In this document: positions 47,721-60,197 of the stretch, in pieces
Layout: each line of letters begins with the position of its first letter
How positions within the stretch are numbered: position 1 is the stretch's first letter
Assembly (NCBI GenBank): GCA_037957365.1
Contig: JARHVA010004094.1
Location: 1-64,000 of the forward strand
Direction of reading: 5' to 3'
DNA from: Torreya grandis
Taxonomy: Eukaryota > Streptophyta > Pinopsida > Cupressales > Taxaceae
DNA: 64,000 nt
The notes under the pieces: generated by a model
Told to the model about the DNA's origin: nothing
Seen by the model: the letters and a program-made list of their open reading frames with translations, nothing else
Databases searched by the model: none
Program-made: the position numbers and the translations under genes

Positions 47721-48399
47721 TGTTGATAGAAGGTCTTCAAATGTTCAAGAGCTTCACACTTCTTTTTGAGAAAGAACACCCAAGTCTTTTGAGAAAATTC
47801 ATCAATAAATAACTAAAATTATATTAATCCTTGATGATATGCTAGCATTGGTCCGTACATATTAGTATGCACCATAGCAAGTCATTCTTTGGCATGTGAG
47901 GAACTCGGCTCAAATGGATCCTGATGTTGTTTACCCATAAGACAACCAAAACATATTGGCAAATAATAGGAAATTTGAGTAATTACATGTATCATTACCT
48001 TAGAACTAAGTTAGAAGAGGGAAACATCAGATAGATGCCCATAGTGATAGTGCTAAAGGGTAGTAGATTATGTCATAGAGGTAACGAGTACAACTTCACT
48101 ACTTGAAACTACATCTGAGGCAAATAATTGATCCTTCAAGAAGGATTTAAAAATAACTTGACTTTATCAGGAAATGAGACATGATTTGATGCCTTCTTGG
48201 ACTAGAAACTCTACTTTAATCTTATGATTCAATAGTTGATTGACATATAAGAGATTTGTTGTCAAACTAGGGATATAAAGTAACTTTGTGAGAATACATC
48301 ATCTTATCTAGAGAGAAATGGTGACATGTCTAATTCCTTTTGCAACATACTCTTTATCATCAACAATTAAAACTTGATCTTTAGTTAGGTGAGTTGTCA

Positions 48400-49450
48400 A
48401 TGAATCAAAGAGTTCCTTACATCTAGTCATGTGTTTGCTAGCACCAAAGTCTATTAACCAAACTTTACTCACTATTATTGAGGTTTGGGAGACTAGTACA
48501 AGGTCATCATGGCCTCCATATTCTACTATTACTGCTTCATCATCAAATGCATTCCCTTTTTGATTTTGTGCTACTACATACCTTTTATGCTTCCATTATC
48601 AAGGACGTCTCTTAGATTTATTTGAATCTTCTTTACTGAAAGAGACTTCATGATTGGATTGGCCTTGAGCCAAGGCATTATACCATCAATGATCAGTATC
48701 ATGCTTGTGGTTTTTATAAATGTAACAGCACCACATTAACTTTTTAGTCTTCTACTATTGTTAATGTTATTGTGGCTACTTTTGAGATCCTTTCTTAAAT
48801 TTTGGACCCTATTGCTTGGAGATCAGGGCTTTGTCCTTAAATTATTCATGTATGAACTGTATTACTTCCTCCTATTGAAGAAAATTGACAAGTTCTTTGA
48901 ATGACACCACTTTCTTGGTAATGTTGAGTGTCATAGTAAACATGTGAAACTAAGATGGGAGAGGTCTCAGTGTGATCAAAATTAGCATGTTGTCCTTGAT
49001 CTTTTCTCTAAGCACAATAATTTTTTCTCACAGTTTTGAAACCTAGCATTTGATCTCTTCAACCTTTTTTCTTGATTTCATATGGAGTGTATGAAGAAGT
49101 GATTATAAATTCATAATTATACTCTAGTTCTTCTCCTCATAATTTTGGACAAAATGTCCCATGCCTCCTTTGATGTATGTACATCATGAACATGTAGTTG
49201 TACTTCATCATTAATACTGAGAGTTATCAGCATGAGAACTTTCACATCTAACTTGTCAAATTTATTTTTCTCATATAGTTGGACAAGACGGGTCGTTATT
49301 CTTGTGACGATGCCCTATAATTCTTTAAATTGAAGAATCATTCACATCGTCATCTTCCAAGTAAAAAAAATTGGCCCTTTCAAGATTTGGGCATATGATA
49401 GTAATAAATTAGGTACAAACATATTTGTGTGATTTCTTAATTTACTTTTG
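48400..49450 (-). pseudogene. Copia gag and protease remnant (minus strand)
   Basis: Minus-strand translation near 48430-48470 gives VWLIDFGASKHMT: the protease D-S-G-A-S motif with Ser changed to Phe. Near 48680-48740 is WCCYIYKNHKHDTDH, a damaged C-x2-C-x4-H-x4-C zinc knuckle like that of the copia at 60902-60943. The Gag part (about 48800-49450) is too broken to follow. Confidence 0.65.
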
Positions 49451-50073
49451 CAATAAAATTACAAGCAAAATAGGATATATAGCTTCAAAGTTTCAATTTT
49501 TTTGTATAAAACAATGTACCTCATAGAGTTACTACCTTCTTGCATGACTCCATCTCAGGGTTAGGCTTTAGATATGTGTGAGCATGTTTCAATTCTCTAG
49601 GCTTCTACTATGCATGATCCCCTTCTATACTTCGACTACTAACTCTTATTCTAAAAGAAAGAAGTTTATATTTTGGTTTTCTATCCACTTTTCTCCACAA
49701 GTTCTACACCATCAGGTTTCTAATGGACTACTTTCCTAGACTTTTCTAGTTAGGATTATTTTCTTCTTCATGGTCTAATGTTGGACTTTCCTTGGCTAGT
49801 TTGCATCAGACTTTACATAGCCATCAACTGCTTTACCAACAATTCTCTCTTTCAAGCTAGTGTCAATCAAGAAGGCATCTATACTAGAGTGTTGCATGGT
49901 AATCAGGCTTACATCAATCTCTTATATTAGTATTATTTTCTCCAAGATTCATAGGTTTGCTCTAATATTTTTCACATAGTCGCTACATCCCAGGCTTTTA
50001 CACATAGGTCATGGCTTCTAGGACTTTTCTACATGCTTTAAACGTTATGTTTAATAAGGATCTGATACTAGAG

Positions 50074-50249
50074 TGTGGTATTTGATTGAAACTTTGATGA
50101 TTTTATTTAAAACATATAGCTAATATATACAATGGAAAGGAATTGGTTTCAATAAATGTAACTATAAAATAGTTATGACACCTACACCTAACTAATACTA
50201 AATAAAAACTTAAGCTACAGAATGTAATAACATTCAATCTATGCTAACA
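50074..50249 (-). repeat. 5' LTR of the minus-strand copia
   Basis: 176 bp, TGTGGTATTTGATTGAAACT...TATGCTAACA on the plus strand. Confidence 0.92.
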
Positions 50250-50254
50250 AACCT

Positions 50255-53200
50255 TAGATGAGCAAACAAGAGAGAGAGAATATTGAGAAACACTTATAGG
50301 GTCTCCCAAAATAGTAATTTTTTTTAGAGTTGGTGAAGGAGGTAGAGGTGGAGGTGAAACATGAGATGAAGATGGAACACAAGGTGGAAATAGAATGGGA
50401 ACATGAGGTGATGAAAGAATCTATGTTAGATAAATTGATTATTTAGGAGGCACTTGTGTCAAATTTGAGTCAGAATCAATATACTCTTTTGTTATGTTAT
50501 TAATTAACAAAAGAAGATCTGATAATTTTTAGGAAGGAACTTCCCTTGAAGAATTAGAAGAAGATATTGAAGGCTTCTTGATAACTAACTTTGGGGGTCT
50601 CTTTGAAGGTTCACCTCGACAATTTTGTTATGTTTTTTATTTGGATCCTCTCCATATTTTCCACCACCTACTTATTTTATCATCTATGGGCTCATAAAAT
50701 ATAGCTTGGTGTTGGATGGTTGAGTAACATGGACTAATTTTATTTGTTATTAATGTTTATAAGTTCAAAAATATTTTAAGTGTCCTTCACATGTATACTC
50801 AATTGGTTTATTTTTAAACCAATATTTTTATCTTTCCAAAATAAACATAGTGCATTATTTCAATTATTATGACTCTTGAATTGACAAATCAATTAAAAGC
50901 AAAGGTACAAGAATCACCTTTTAAAAATAGAGATCAATCAAATCTAACCAATCATTAGTTATGCCTTTAGTGATCGACTTAAGTCTCAATGCCTTCATTT
51001 ACTCTAGGGTCATTCTTGAATAATCTCTTTTTATTACTTCAAACTCACATTTATAATCTTCCTAATAGTCCTCAAATTCTAGTATATGCAAATAACCAAG
51101 ACCAAGTTTGATATTGTTCCTCATGAAGTTATTGCTATCAAAAGGAAATCTTTTGTTATGCACTTTCATAAAAGCTTCAAATATGCACTTCTTAATATTA
51201 GATTCATCTTGATTTGACTTGCACACATATTAGCATAGACCAATAAGAAATGGAATTCCTCCCATAGGATTTTCATTGCACTTTTCATGAACTTCAATCA
51301 ATTATCTACAAATTTAAACAATTATGATCCTATCACTTATATACTTTATAAATTTGAATGGATTATACATGAATCCCTTGGCACTAATATATGTGAATTT
51401 TTGAAATGGTATGAAGTAGTTTCCATTTTTCTTGACCAGAGAAACATTCTCATTTGAGGTCCATGTTCCCATATTACCTATAATAGTCCTTACTAATATC
51501 ATAGTGAAAGCATAATTCACTCATCTAATGTGTTTTTTTCCTTGCTCTAGAGTGAGTTGAGGCAAATTATCATATATGGATATCTATGGAAAATCTTATC
51601 CTCCCACATTTATTCCTGGCCATGACCTCAAATCAACAATGAAAATTACCAAATGTAATTCACGTAGAAAGACTATATTGATTAAATATTATTCAATTAA
51701 TCATGAATATTTTCACTAATCACTTCTCTCCAATCAATGTAATATTTACCCATACAAATAATATTGATATATATGTACATCTATTTAGATAAAAATCAAG
51801 TATTACAATTACCCATAACTTTGTTTAATAAAGTTATAATGTCACATAATTCTTTATGAAATTCTCCCCTAGTTAGGACTTTAGAGAGTTTTTTAGGGTC
51901 CTCGTATCTTCTTTTTTAGCAAAGTTTTATTATCATGTTTATTAAATTTTCAATATTATGATTACAATAGTTTAGTTCAATATACATGTTCATATCCATT
52001 GTTACATCATGAGTTGGTATGCAAAATGTTGCATTGATTGAAATTCCATATAGATTAGTTATCAATACATCAAAAGTAACCCTCATTTTCCCCTTTTTTA
52101 GGTCATAGTATTTTTTACATGACATCACTAAGTTTTCAAACTAAATAGAAGTGAGAAAATAAATATTTTATGCAAGTCCAATGTCAAAGATGCATTGTCC
52201 TAATGTGGTTCTTTTCCCATCTTCCATTATTTCCTATAATTCTTGAATATCTATATGACTTATTTGACTATCTATGATTTTTTAAATACTTGTTTCTATG
52301 ATAGAAATAGATTCATAACAAATATTTGAATTTCATTGCATATGGGGATATGAAAAAACTTGTTTTGATAATCATTCTCAAATTTATAATGGTAAGGTCA
52401 TGAAATATTAAATGTTTATGTGTGGATGAATCTTACAATGGTCTTACAAATATTGAAAATTCTCTTCATAAGTATTTTTAGATTATGTTTGATCAACTTG
52501 GAATATGATATCCAAAATTTTACAAAATAAAAAATAAGATTTTATGGGAAAGGATTTAAATTACTTAAAAGGTGAAAGTAGTCAAGTTAATATAAGATAA
52601 AAAAATAAAAACTAGTGAAAGAGAGGAATGTGGAGCAAAAATAAGGTGAGAAAAATTAAACAATAAATGGTACTAAAGATGAAGAAAAATCTATAGAACA
52701 AAATTTAAATGAAAATGAAAATGAAAGATTAACAAACCTTACAAGGATAAAATCATAAAATTCCAAACACAAATGGAGAATCAAGAGGTTTTTAATGTTT
52801 ACAAACATAATAGAAAAACAATTTGAAGTTTTTTATAGACAAGTGGAACCCTTAAATTCAAAGTATATCAATTTTTAAATTATTTTCATGATTTTGAGAT
52901 ACTGATAAATAACTTTACTTATTTTTTCTACACATTGTAGTATTAAATAATATTCCATAGTTCAAGTATTTTAGTGAGTTCGGGTACTGAGGGAACCAAT
53001 GATATTTAATTGAATTTACCATAGATGAAAAAGATCTTGGAAAATTGGATTTAAGTTCAAAATACAACTCTATTCTTAGGTTACAAAGATTTGTGGTACT
53101 TTTGGTACCTGAGGAATAGATAGAACTCTTCATTATCTAAACCTTTGGATAATTTAGAAGAATTGTCGGAAATGTTTTGTGGTTTATGTATTTTGAATAT

Positions 53201-53600
53201 TTCAGGTACATAAAGAAATTAATAAAGTTCTTGAAGTTATTGAGAATTTTAAAATTTTGGTAAATAAATAAAATTTTATTATTTTATTAAGTATTGATAA
53301 TGAAAATTTATTATTTCATCCTAGTATACATATTGACATAAAAATTAGGGAGTTTCAAATAATTCAAATTTTTAAGAAAATGGTTGTTATGAGGTTAAAA
53401 AATAACATTAATTTTTTTTGTTTTACAAACATGTTATTTTATCGATTAGTTTACAAAGTTAAACAACTATTTAAAGATAATTTCAAAATAATATGCAAGA
53501 GATAAACATAACACACAACCAAAATGAATAGATAAAACATGAAGAAACAAGATAATAAATGTAAAAGAAATTCTATTTCACATATCTACATGTAGGGGAC
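50255..53600 (-). pseudogene. Coding-like segment downstream of gypsy integrase (gypsy 2)
   Basis: Continues the coding-like region to integrase. Minus-strand pieces: near 50290-50400 SPHVPILFPPCVPSSSHVSP with PPPLPPSPTLKK, alike in character to SPHVHIPSPPC in gypsy 1; 51314-51520 with YFIPFQKFTYISAKGF; and 51916-52128 with YYDLKKGKMRVTFDVLITNL. The piece at 51314 is clearly related to 18971-19183 in gypsy 1. Product unknown. Broken by several stops between these pieces. Confidence 0.5.
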
Positions 53601-53889
53601 AATTGGATTTCATTGACATAATGTTTTAAACATTTCCCACTATAAGGTAATGGAACATGTGTATTATCTTGATAAGCCAAGTAATATGTGTTGTCTCCAC
53701 AAAAGTGTGAAATCTGGAAAGGACTTTTCCATAAAGAATAAATAATAGAACAAGGTCACCAATCTAAAAATCTCTCTATTTAGTTTTCTTCAAAAATATT
53801 TTTAACTTCCTTTGGATGTTCAGCAATCTTGGAAGAAACTATTACTCTTTATTATTCCAAATTACTCAAATACATGATTCTTTTATGGA

Positions 53890-54076
53890 TTAAAATATCG
53901 AACTTTTCATTTTAAAATGTTCTGCTAACTGTAATGCAGAAAACTCCAAGGAAATGGACGTTTCAGCATTTATTATGTATAACAACTTAAAAGGATACAT
54001 CCCAATAACTATTTTTGGTGTGATATGGTCTTCCCATAATGCATCATAAAAACATTTATGATAGTTATTCTCATTT
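53890..54076 (-). pseudogene. Gypsy 2 integrase, part after the copia insertion
   Basis: Minus-strand reading: DENENNYHKCFYDALWEDHI, then TPKIVIGMYPFKLLY and SLEFSALQLAEHFKMKSSIF. This is the segment after the gypsy integrase core (family form W-x-x-x-L-x-x-A-L-W-A-D-R-x-T-P-K). The copia insertion at 54082 separates it from the core (62591 onward), cutting the VDDENENN coding stretch. Confidence 0.85.
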
Positions 54077-54081
54077 TCATC

Positions 54082-54289
54082 TGACAACATAATTATTACA
54101 TTATCTAGAGAATGCTCGAAACATCCAAAGGATAACACAGATCACGGATTATTCGAAAGACTGTTACCAGGTTATAGAAATGTCCAGATAGTCGATTAGT
54201 ATTAGAGTGTTCGAGAAATTTTATTAAGCTATAAATATGTAATAAGTTTTACGATTTTAATCAATAAGAAACAATTAAGTTTCATAACA
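54082..54289 (+). repeat. 5' LTR of copia A
   Basis: 208 bp, TGACAACATAATTATTACAT to TTTCATAACA. Followed at 54294 by the PBS tggtatcagagct. Confidence 0.93.
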
Positions 54290-54306
54290 ATTCTGGTATC
54301 AGAGCT

Positions 54307-54810
54307 ATTAGATTTGCTGAAAAAGTCTGGCATAGCAGGAGCGGCATAGACTGAGCAACGTACAGCAGTACCTTGGCATGAGGAAGTAGGCAGCAGAAAG
54401 GACGTGGAGCTGTTAAGAAGAGTCGTGGAACCTTGAAATTGACGGTACATCAGTCTTGAGCGTAGAAACTGCTTAAAAAAGGTGCAGCGACATTGGAAAG
54501 GGTTTGAGACACCTTCAATCATCAGCAGTGAAGCCTGATCAGAGCGTAGAAGGATCAGCAAGCAAGTCTTGAGCGTAGAAAATACAACTCAGCCCAATTA
54601 GATCGTGGGAAAAACATGACCTGTGACCAACGTAGTAGTTTGGCCTGAGTCATGCTATTTCCATAGTCCCAAAGGTGAGGATATATCGCCTATTATAAGA
54701 GGTTTAATCTTTTTAAGCCACGAATGAATTCATCTATTTGAATTGCTTTCTTGACCATGCTGGAAATCATACAACGTATGGTTATATTTGATAAATCTGT
54801 TAAAGCTGAG
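54307..54810 (+). other. Leader of copia A before the inner insertion
   Basis: Untranslated leader between PBS and inner copia, continuing at 59755-60197 after it. Contains a motif repeated at least twice (cttgagcgtagaa near 54456 and 54571). No recognisable gene. Confidence 0.6.
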
Positions 54811-54815
54811 CAAAA

Positions 54816-55319
54816 TGTTGGTAACTGATGCTGGATCATCCAGTCTCCTCTATGCACGATTTAAACAATCAGTTTGCCATCAGTTTGAATTTAAACACTC
54901 AGTTAATAATTAATATTAGTCTTTGTTTTTTACGTCAGTTTTTCTTGGACAGCGAACAATACATGCATATTTGAAACTATTCTTAGACTACTGAAATGCA
55001 TGTAATTGTATTTTTAAACCTTTGTTTAGACTGCTGTTCAAACAGCCTATAAAACTACCCTAAATTAAGTGTTCCTTATTATTAATAAGTGGGATTGTAA
55101 AGGGCTGCATATTTTTGCATGGAAAAACTTTGTTAATTCTGTAATTAGAATACAGTACTGTAATAAAAACAGAGTACTCTGGCTTCTTCAAATTTAATAT
55201 ATGATTTGTGTTTATTATGTCTATTGATATTTGGTAAAGGATGCAAATGATTTGGCTATGTTCTTGTTGCTATTCCTTTTCTTTATCATGATTATTTAAG
55301 GGCTGTTTCAGAATTCACA
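54816..55319 (+). repeat. 5' LTR of copia B
   Basis: 504 bp. TATAAAA at 55048-55054 is the likely TATA box. The string atgcat occurs twice in U3. Confidence 0.95.
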
Positions 55320-55321
55320 TT

Positions 55322-55336
55322 TGGTATCAGAGCAGG
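55322..55336 (+). other. PBS of copia B, initiator-Met type
   Basis: tggtatcagagcagg two bases after the 5' LTR, a near-canonical plant copia PBS. Confidence 0.92.
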
Positions 55337-55389
55337 TTTTTTCTTTTGGGTTAAAGATTTAGCAGTTGGAATTTTGCCAAAAATTTATC

Positions 55390-56736
55390 ATGTCAAATTC
55401 TAACTCCTTGCCCATTCCAGAAATTGATGGGAATGAGTATGATTATTGGTGTATCAAAATAATGAATTTTTTGATAGGAAAAGATTTGTAGGAGATTATT
55501 GAATCACGTTATGCAGAGCCAGCTGATTGGAATGCCCTCACAGCAAATGACAAAATAGCTAAGAAGGAGGCTAAGAAGAAGAATGCTCAAGCCTAATTTC
55601 ATATTCAAATAGCTCTAGATAAGAGCCTATTTCCGTGAATTGCAGGAGCAAAGACAGAAGAGAATGCTTGGAAGACTCTAAAAGAAGCTTACCAAGGTAG
55701 TGATCAAGTCAAAGTTGTCAAGTTACAGACATTGAAGAGAGAATTCGAGAATTTAAAGATGCAAGAAGCTGAAAGTGTGAGTACCTATTGTGTCAGAGTA
55801 AAAGATGTGGTCAATAACATGGCTACACTTGGTGAAATTGTGAACAATGAGGTTGTAATAAAAAAGATGTTGAGGTCTCTCACACCAAGGTGGAACCATG
55901 TTGCCATAATCATAGAAGAAAGCAAGAATTTGTCTACCCTTCAATTTGATCATCTAGTTGGATCTTTGATGTCTCATGAAGAAAGATTGAGAGATTCATT
56001 TGGAGAAAGTGAAGAGAAAGCTTTTTCCTCCAAATTACAAATCACAAAGAATGAAGATGCTAATAGTAGCATCAAAAGTAATCAAGGCCATGGTAGAGGT
56101 CAAAATCAGAATTACTCAAGAGAAAATAGAGGCAGAGGTGGTTTCCGAGGAAGAGGTGGTTTCAGAGGAAGAGGTAGAGGCCGATTTGATAAAAGAAATA
56201 TTCAGTGTTATCATTGTAACATGTATGGCCACTTTAACTATGAGTGTAGATTAAAAGAAGGTAATAATGGTAAAAGCATTCATTATGCTCAAGAAGGTGA
56301 TGAGAATCCTCCAGATAATTTATTTTTATCGTATTGCAAAGCTGAAAATATTTCTACATATGTTTGGTATTTAGATTCGGGATGTTCTAACCACATGTCA
56401 GGGAATGAAAAACTTTTTTCTATAATGGATGAAAGTTTTAAATCCAAGATCAAACTTGGTGATGACAAATCATTGGAGGTTGTTGCAAAAGGAGCTATGG
56501 AAGTCCATACAAAAGAAGATATGAAGATTGTTAAAGACATTTATTACACTCCAAAGTTAAAGCATAATTTTTTAAGTGTTGGACAATTATGTGAGAAGAA
56601 TTATAAAGTCGTATTTAAAAATCAAGGAAACAGGGTGGTAACATTTGTGCCTATGACAAAGAATGGGATGTTTCCATTGAATTTTGGTGAACATAACAAG
56701 AACCTTGTCAATATGGCATATGAGGATACAAGTTAG
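55390..56736 (+). pseudogene. Copia B gag and protease
   Basis: One frame from an ATG at 55390 (MSNSNSLPIPEIDGNEYDYW) to 56736, with premature stops at 55489 (TAG), 55594 (TAA) and 55636 (TGA) and a last TAG at 56734. Gag of the UBN2 kind (WNALTANDKIAKKEAKKKNA; YQGSDQVKVVKLQTLKREFE) forms the capsid. An RGG-rich basic stretch (RGRGGFRGRGGFRGRGRGRF) precedes the zinc knuckle CYHCNMYGHFNYEC (56206-56247), which binds RNA. The protease motif LDSGCSNHMSG (56371 onward) keeps Asp-Ser-Gly. The pre-integrase part follows (YTPKLKHNFLSVGQLC). The three early stops fit CAA to TAA, CGA to TGA and TGG to TAG changes, so the frame was whole until recently. From 55732 on it is open for 334 codons. Confidence 0.93.
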
Positions 56737-57440
56737 TTGTGGCATCTCAAGTATGGGCATTTAAATTTTTATAGTTTGAATATTCTAACATCAAAAGCAT
56801 TAGTTTCTGGTTTGCCTAAGGTTGAAGAGCACAAGGAAGTTTATGAAGGATGTGCTAAAGGTGAAGCTCTTGATACATTTTTAGAGCCCTTGTAGAAAAT
56901 TACAAAGGGTGCAAAATCAAATGCTTAAGGACTGATCGTGGAGGAGAATTTTGTTCAAAATCCTTTCAAGGTTATTGTGATATGCATGGCATTAGAAGAC
57001 AACTCACCACTGCATACACACCTCAACAAAATGGTGTAGCTGAAAGGAAGAATCGTACAGTGGTGGAGATGGCATGAAGCATGCTATAAACAAAGGGATT
57101 AAGTAATTATTTTTGGGGAGATGCAATTGCTACAACAGTATATATTCTCAATCGGAGTCCCACTAGTGCACTTGACAGGATGACTCTATATGAAGCCTGG
57201 TCTGAGAAAAAGCCAAATGTTAATTATTTTAAAGTTTTTGGTTGCTTAGCCTATGTTCATGTTCCTGATCAAAAGAGGCAAAAGTTAGATCCCAAAAGTG
57301 AGTCATGTATTTTTGTTAGATATAGTGAGGAAATTAAGGCTTACAGGTTATATAATCCTCTCACTAATAAGCTTATTGTGTCAAGAGATGTGATTTTTGA
57401 TGAAGGGGGAGTTTATGGTCATCAAAAAGGCCATATGTAG
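56737..57440 (+). pseudogene. Copia B integrase with internal deletion
   Basis: After the TAG at 56734 the frame continues with LWHLKYGHLNF, the W-H-x-x-x-G-H of the pre-integrase, and reaches GCAKGEALDTF near 56880. It then jumps in another frame to ALVENYKGCKIKCLRTDRGG, so the N-terminal part of the catalytic core with the first Asp is deleted. The second Asp (RTDRGGEF) and Glu (NGVAERKNRTVVEM) remain. Two further stops (TGA near 57074, TAA near 57086) precede YFWGDAIATTVYILNRSPTS and the open end 57180-57437 (FKVFGCLAYVHVPDQKRQKL, RDVIFDEGGVYG). It ends at TAG 57438-57440. It cannot encode a working integrase. Confidence 0.9.
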
Positions 57441-59230
57441 AAGTCAAAATCTATTTTAAATGAAGTTATTATGGATGATATTGATCATGGGCAGCCCACT
57501 AATATTTTTATTCCAAGTGCTACAAATCCACCAAGTAACCCCTCATTTAGTTGTTCAATTCCAAGTGTAAGTCCAGATTCAAGTCCTAGTTCTGAAAGGA
57601 AGGTAAGAAGATTGAGTGACATTTATCAAAGGAGTTCAAATCAAGCACATGAAGAAAATCCAAGAGGTGAGACACTGAATTTTGCTTTACTTACCAAGGC
57701 TGATTTTGAACCATCATGTTTTGAAGATGTATATACTAATGAGGTTTGGATGCAACCAATGCAAGAAGAGATGGATTCTATTCATAGGAATGACACTTGG
57801 GAGCTTATATATCTTCCATATGAAAAGAAGAAGATTGGCACCAAATGGGTCTACAAGACTAAGTGTAACAGTGATGGAAGTATTGAAAGGCATAAGGTAA
57901 GATTAGTTGCTAAGGGCTTCACACAAAAGTATGGCATTGACTATGAAGAGACATTTGCACCAGTAGCAAGACAAGAAACCATTAGAATGCTGATTTCATT
58001 AGCAGCTCAAAAGAATTGGAGCGTCCATCATATGGATGTGAAAATTGCCTTCTTGAATGGGTACTTAGAAGAAGAAGTATATGTGGAACAGCCACAAGGT
58101 TTTGAAGTGCAAGGAAAAGAAAACCATGTCTACAAGTTAAAGATGGCTTTGTATGGCCTCAAACAAGCACCAAGAGCATGGTATGCTAGGATTGATGGAT
58201 ATTTTCAAGAGAATGGCTTTCAAAGAAGTAAGAGTGAACCTACCCTTTACTACAAACAAGAAGGTAATGATATTCTAATTGTAAGTTTGTATGTTGATGA
58301 CTTTTTGTATATGGGTAGCAGTTCTATGATGAAGGATGAATTAAAAGTTTTCATGATGAATGAATTTGAGATGAAAGATTTAGGCCTTATGAAATATTTT
58401 TTAGGAATGGAGGTTTATCAAAGGGACAATAAAAATTTTATTTGTCAAACAAGGTATGCTAAACATATGTTGAAGAAATTTGATATGGTTGATTGTAAAC
58501 CAGTCTCCACTCTATTTGCTCATGGAGTTGTGTTGTGTAGATATGATGGTGTTGAAAGAGTTGATGAGACAACTTATAGAAGTATTGTTGGAAGCTTAAT
58601 GTTTTTAACTCATACAAAACCTGATATTGCTTATTCAGTTTCACTTATTTCAAGGTACATGATAGAGCCATCAAAAATACATATGAAGGCAGCCAAAAGA
58701 ATTTTGAGGTATGTAAAAGGCACTCTAGAGTTTGGTATTCATTACTACACTTCTAAAAGGTTCAATCTTGTTGGTTTTGGTGATTCTGATTAGGGAGGTA
58801 TTTTGGATGACCGAAAGTCAACATCTAGAAATTGTTTTTCTTTTGTTTATGGTTTGATTACTTAGAGCTCAAAGAAGCAAAGTATAGTTGCCCTTTCTTC
58901 TACAGAAGTAGAGTATGTTGCAGTCACTTCAGTAGGTACACAAGCATTATGGCTTAGAAAACTTCTTGAAGAAATTGGAGAGACTCAAGTTCAGCCCACA
59001 ATTATTTTTGTTGATAACATTAGTGCTATTAAATTGGCCTAGAATCTAGTCCATCACAGTAGGACAAAACATTTTGATTTAAAGCATCATTTTATCTAAG
59101 ATTTAGTGCAGATGAAGGTATTAGAATTGAAATACATCAACAATAAAGAAAAGTTGGCAGATATCTTCACAAAAGCAGTTACAACAGATCAATTTTTGAC
59201 ACTCAGAGATCAGATTGTAAGCCCTCTCAG
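57441..59230 (+). pseudogene. Copia B reverse transcriptase and RNase H
   Basis: Same frame as the integrase end, with an ATG at 57471 and 440 open codons to the TAG at 58791. [98 protein letters not shown] and the catalytic YVDD (58290-58301) are all present, so RT looks nearly whole. RNase H (58780-59200) has GFGDSD, then stops at 58791, 58863, 59040 and 59097, with SSKKQSIVALSSTEVEYVAV and NLVHHSRTKHFDLKHHFI between them. The first two fall where the family has Trp (D-W-x-G; I-x-W-x-S-K-K-Q), i.e. TGG to TAG. The last codons run into the polypurine tract and 3' LTR. Confidence 0.93.
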
Positions 59231-59245
59231 CATCAAGGGGGAGTA

Positions 59246-59749
59246 TGTTGGTAACTGATGTTGGATCATCCAGTCTCCTCTATGCACAATTTAGAAAATT
59301 AGTTTGCCATCAATTTGAATTTAAACACTCAGTTAATAATTAATATTAGTCTTTATTTTTTACGTCAATTTTTCTTGGATAGTGAACAATACATGCATAT
59401 TTGAAACTATTCTTAGAATACTGAAATGCATGTAATTGTATTTTTAAACCTTTGTCTAGACTGTTGTTCAAATAGCCTATAAAACTACCCTAAATTAAGC
59501 ATTCCTTATTATTAATAAGTGGGATTGTAAAGCGCTGCATATTTTTGCATGGAAAAACTTTGTTAATGCTATAATTAGAATACAGTACTATAATAAAAAT
59601 AGAGTACTCTACCTTCTTCAAATTTAATATATGATTTGTATTTATTACGTCTATTGATATTTGGTAAAGGATGCAAATGATTTGGCTATGTTCTTTTTGC
59701 TATTCCTTTTCTTTGTCATGATTATTTAAGGGTTGTTTTAGAATTCACA
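59246..59749 (+). repeat. 3' LTR of copia B
   Basis: 504 bp, matching 54816-55319; preceded by the polypurine tract at 59235-59245. Confidence 0.95.
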
Positions 59750-59754
59750 CAAAA

Positions 59755-60197
59755 TACACAAGCAAAGTTAGATGTATCAAGCCGTGAGGTAGTTGTCACG
59801 TAGTAAATGGTCTGAAGAGTCGAGCTGAGAATATACGGATAAACTTGAGAAAAGGTAGTTCTATTTGCAAGCATGGACTAAGCCTATTTGGGTATTTTAA
59901 TATATATACATTACAGGGAATGTTGTCTATTGTACTAGATTGTTAAGCCAAGGGTGAATATATAAATTACACAGTATTAGAAGGGCATATAGTCATAAAA
60001 GACCATTGACCAGAGGAATGCACTGTTCAATGAATCGCATGACTATAGAAGAATTTGATAAAGTCAACCAAAGCAAGCTGAGACGTGAGCAAATCAGCTG
60101 AGTTGTCTAAGACAAGATAGTGGAAGAAGATTGGACCAAAACAAGGTACATACAGTTTTAAATTCTACTTTATAAAAGTAAAAGTAAAAAACCAAAT
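59755..60197 (+). other. Leader of copia A, second part
   Basis: Continues the copia A leader up to its gag start; no recognisable gene. Confidence 0.6.

Larger units (their letters stand above)
45194..50254 (-). mobile_element. Ty1/copia element in gypsy 2 (minus strand) with AACCT target duplication
   Basis: LTRs of 176 bp (45199-45374 and 50074-50249) start TG and end CA and are flanked by AACCT (45194-45198 and 50250-50254). On the minus strand, TAGTATCAGATCC next to the 5' LTR (50061-50073) is a PBS of the TGGTATCAGAGCC kind. The plus-strand ttaaacccctta next to the other LTR is the polypurine complement. The coding order gag, protease, integrase, RT, RNase H is that of copia. The LTRs are only about 83 % alike by eye and all frames are broken, so it is old. 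Confidence 0.93.
54811..59754 (+). mobile_element. Ty1/copia element B nested in copia A, CAAAA target duplication
   Basis: 4934-bp element with equal 504-bp LTRs (54816-55319, 59246-59749), starting TGTTGGTAAC and ending GAATTCACA, flanked by CAAAA (54811-54815 and 59750-59754). PBS tggtatcagagcagg is at 55322-55336 and the polypurine tract aagggggagta at 59235-59245. Copia order gag, protease, integrase, RT, RNase H is kept. About 30 LTR mismatches by eye put it among the younger elements of the window, though it is clearly dead: about ten stop codons and an integrase deletion. Confidence 0.96.
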
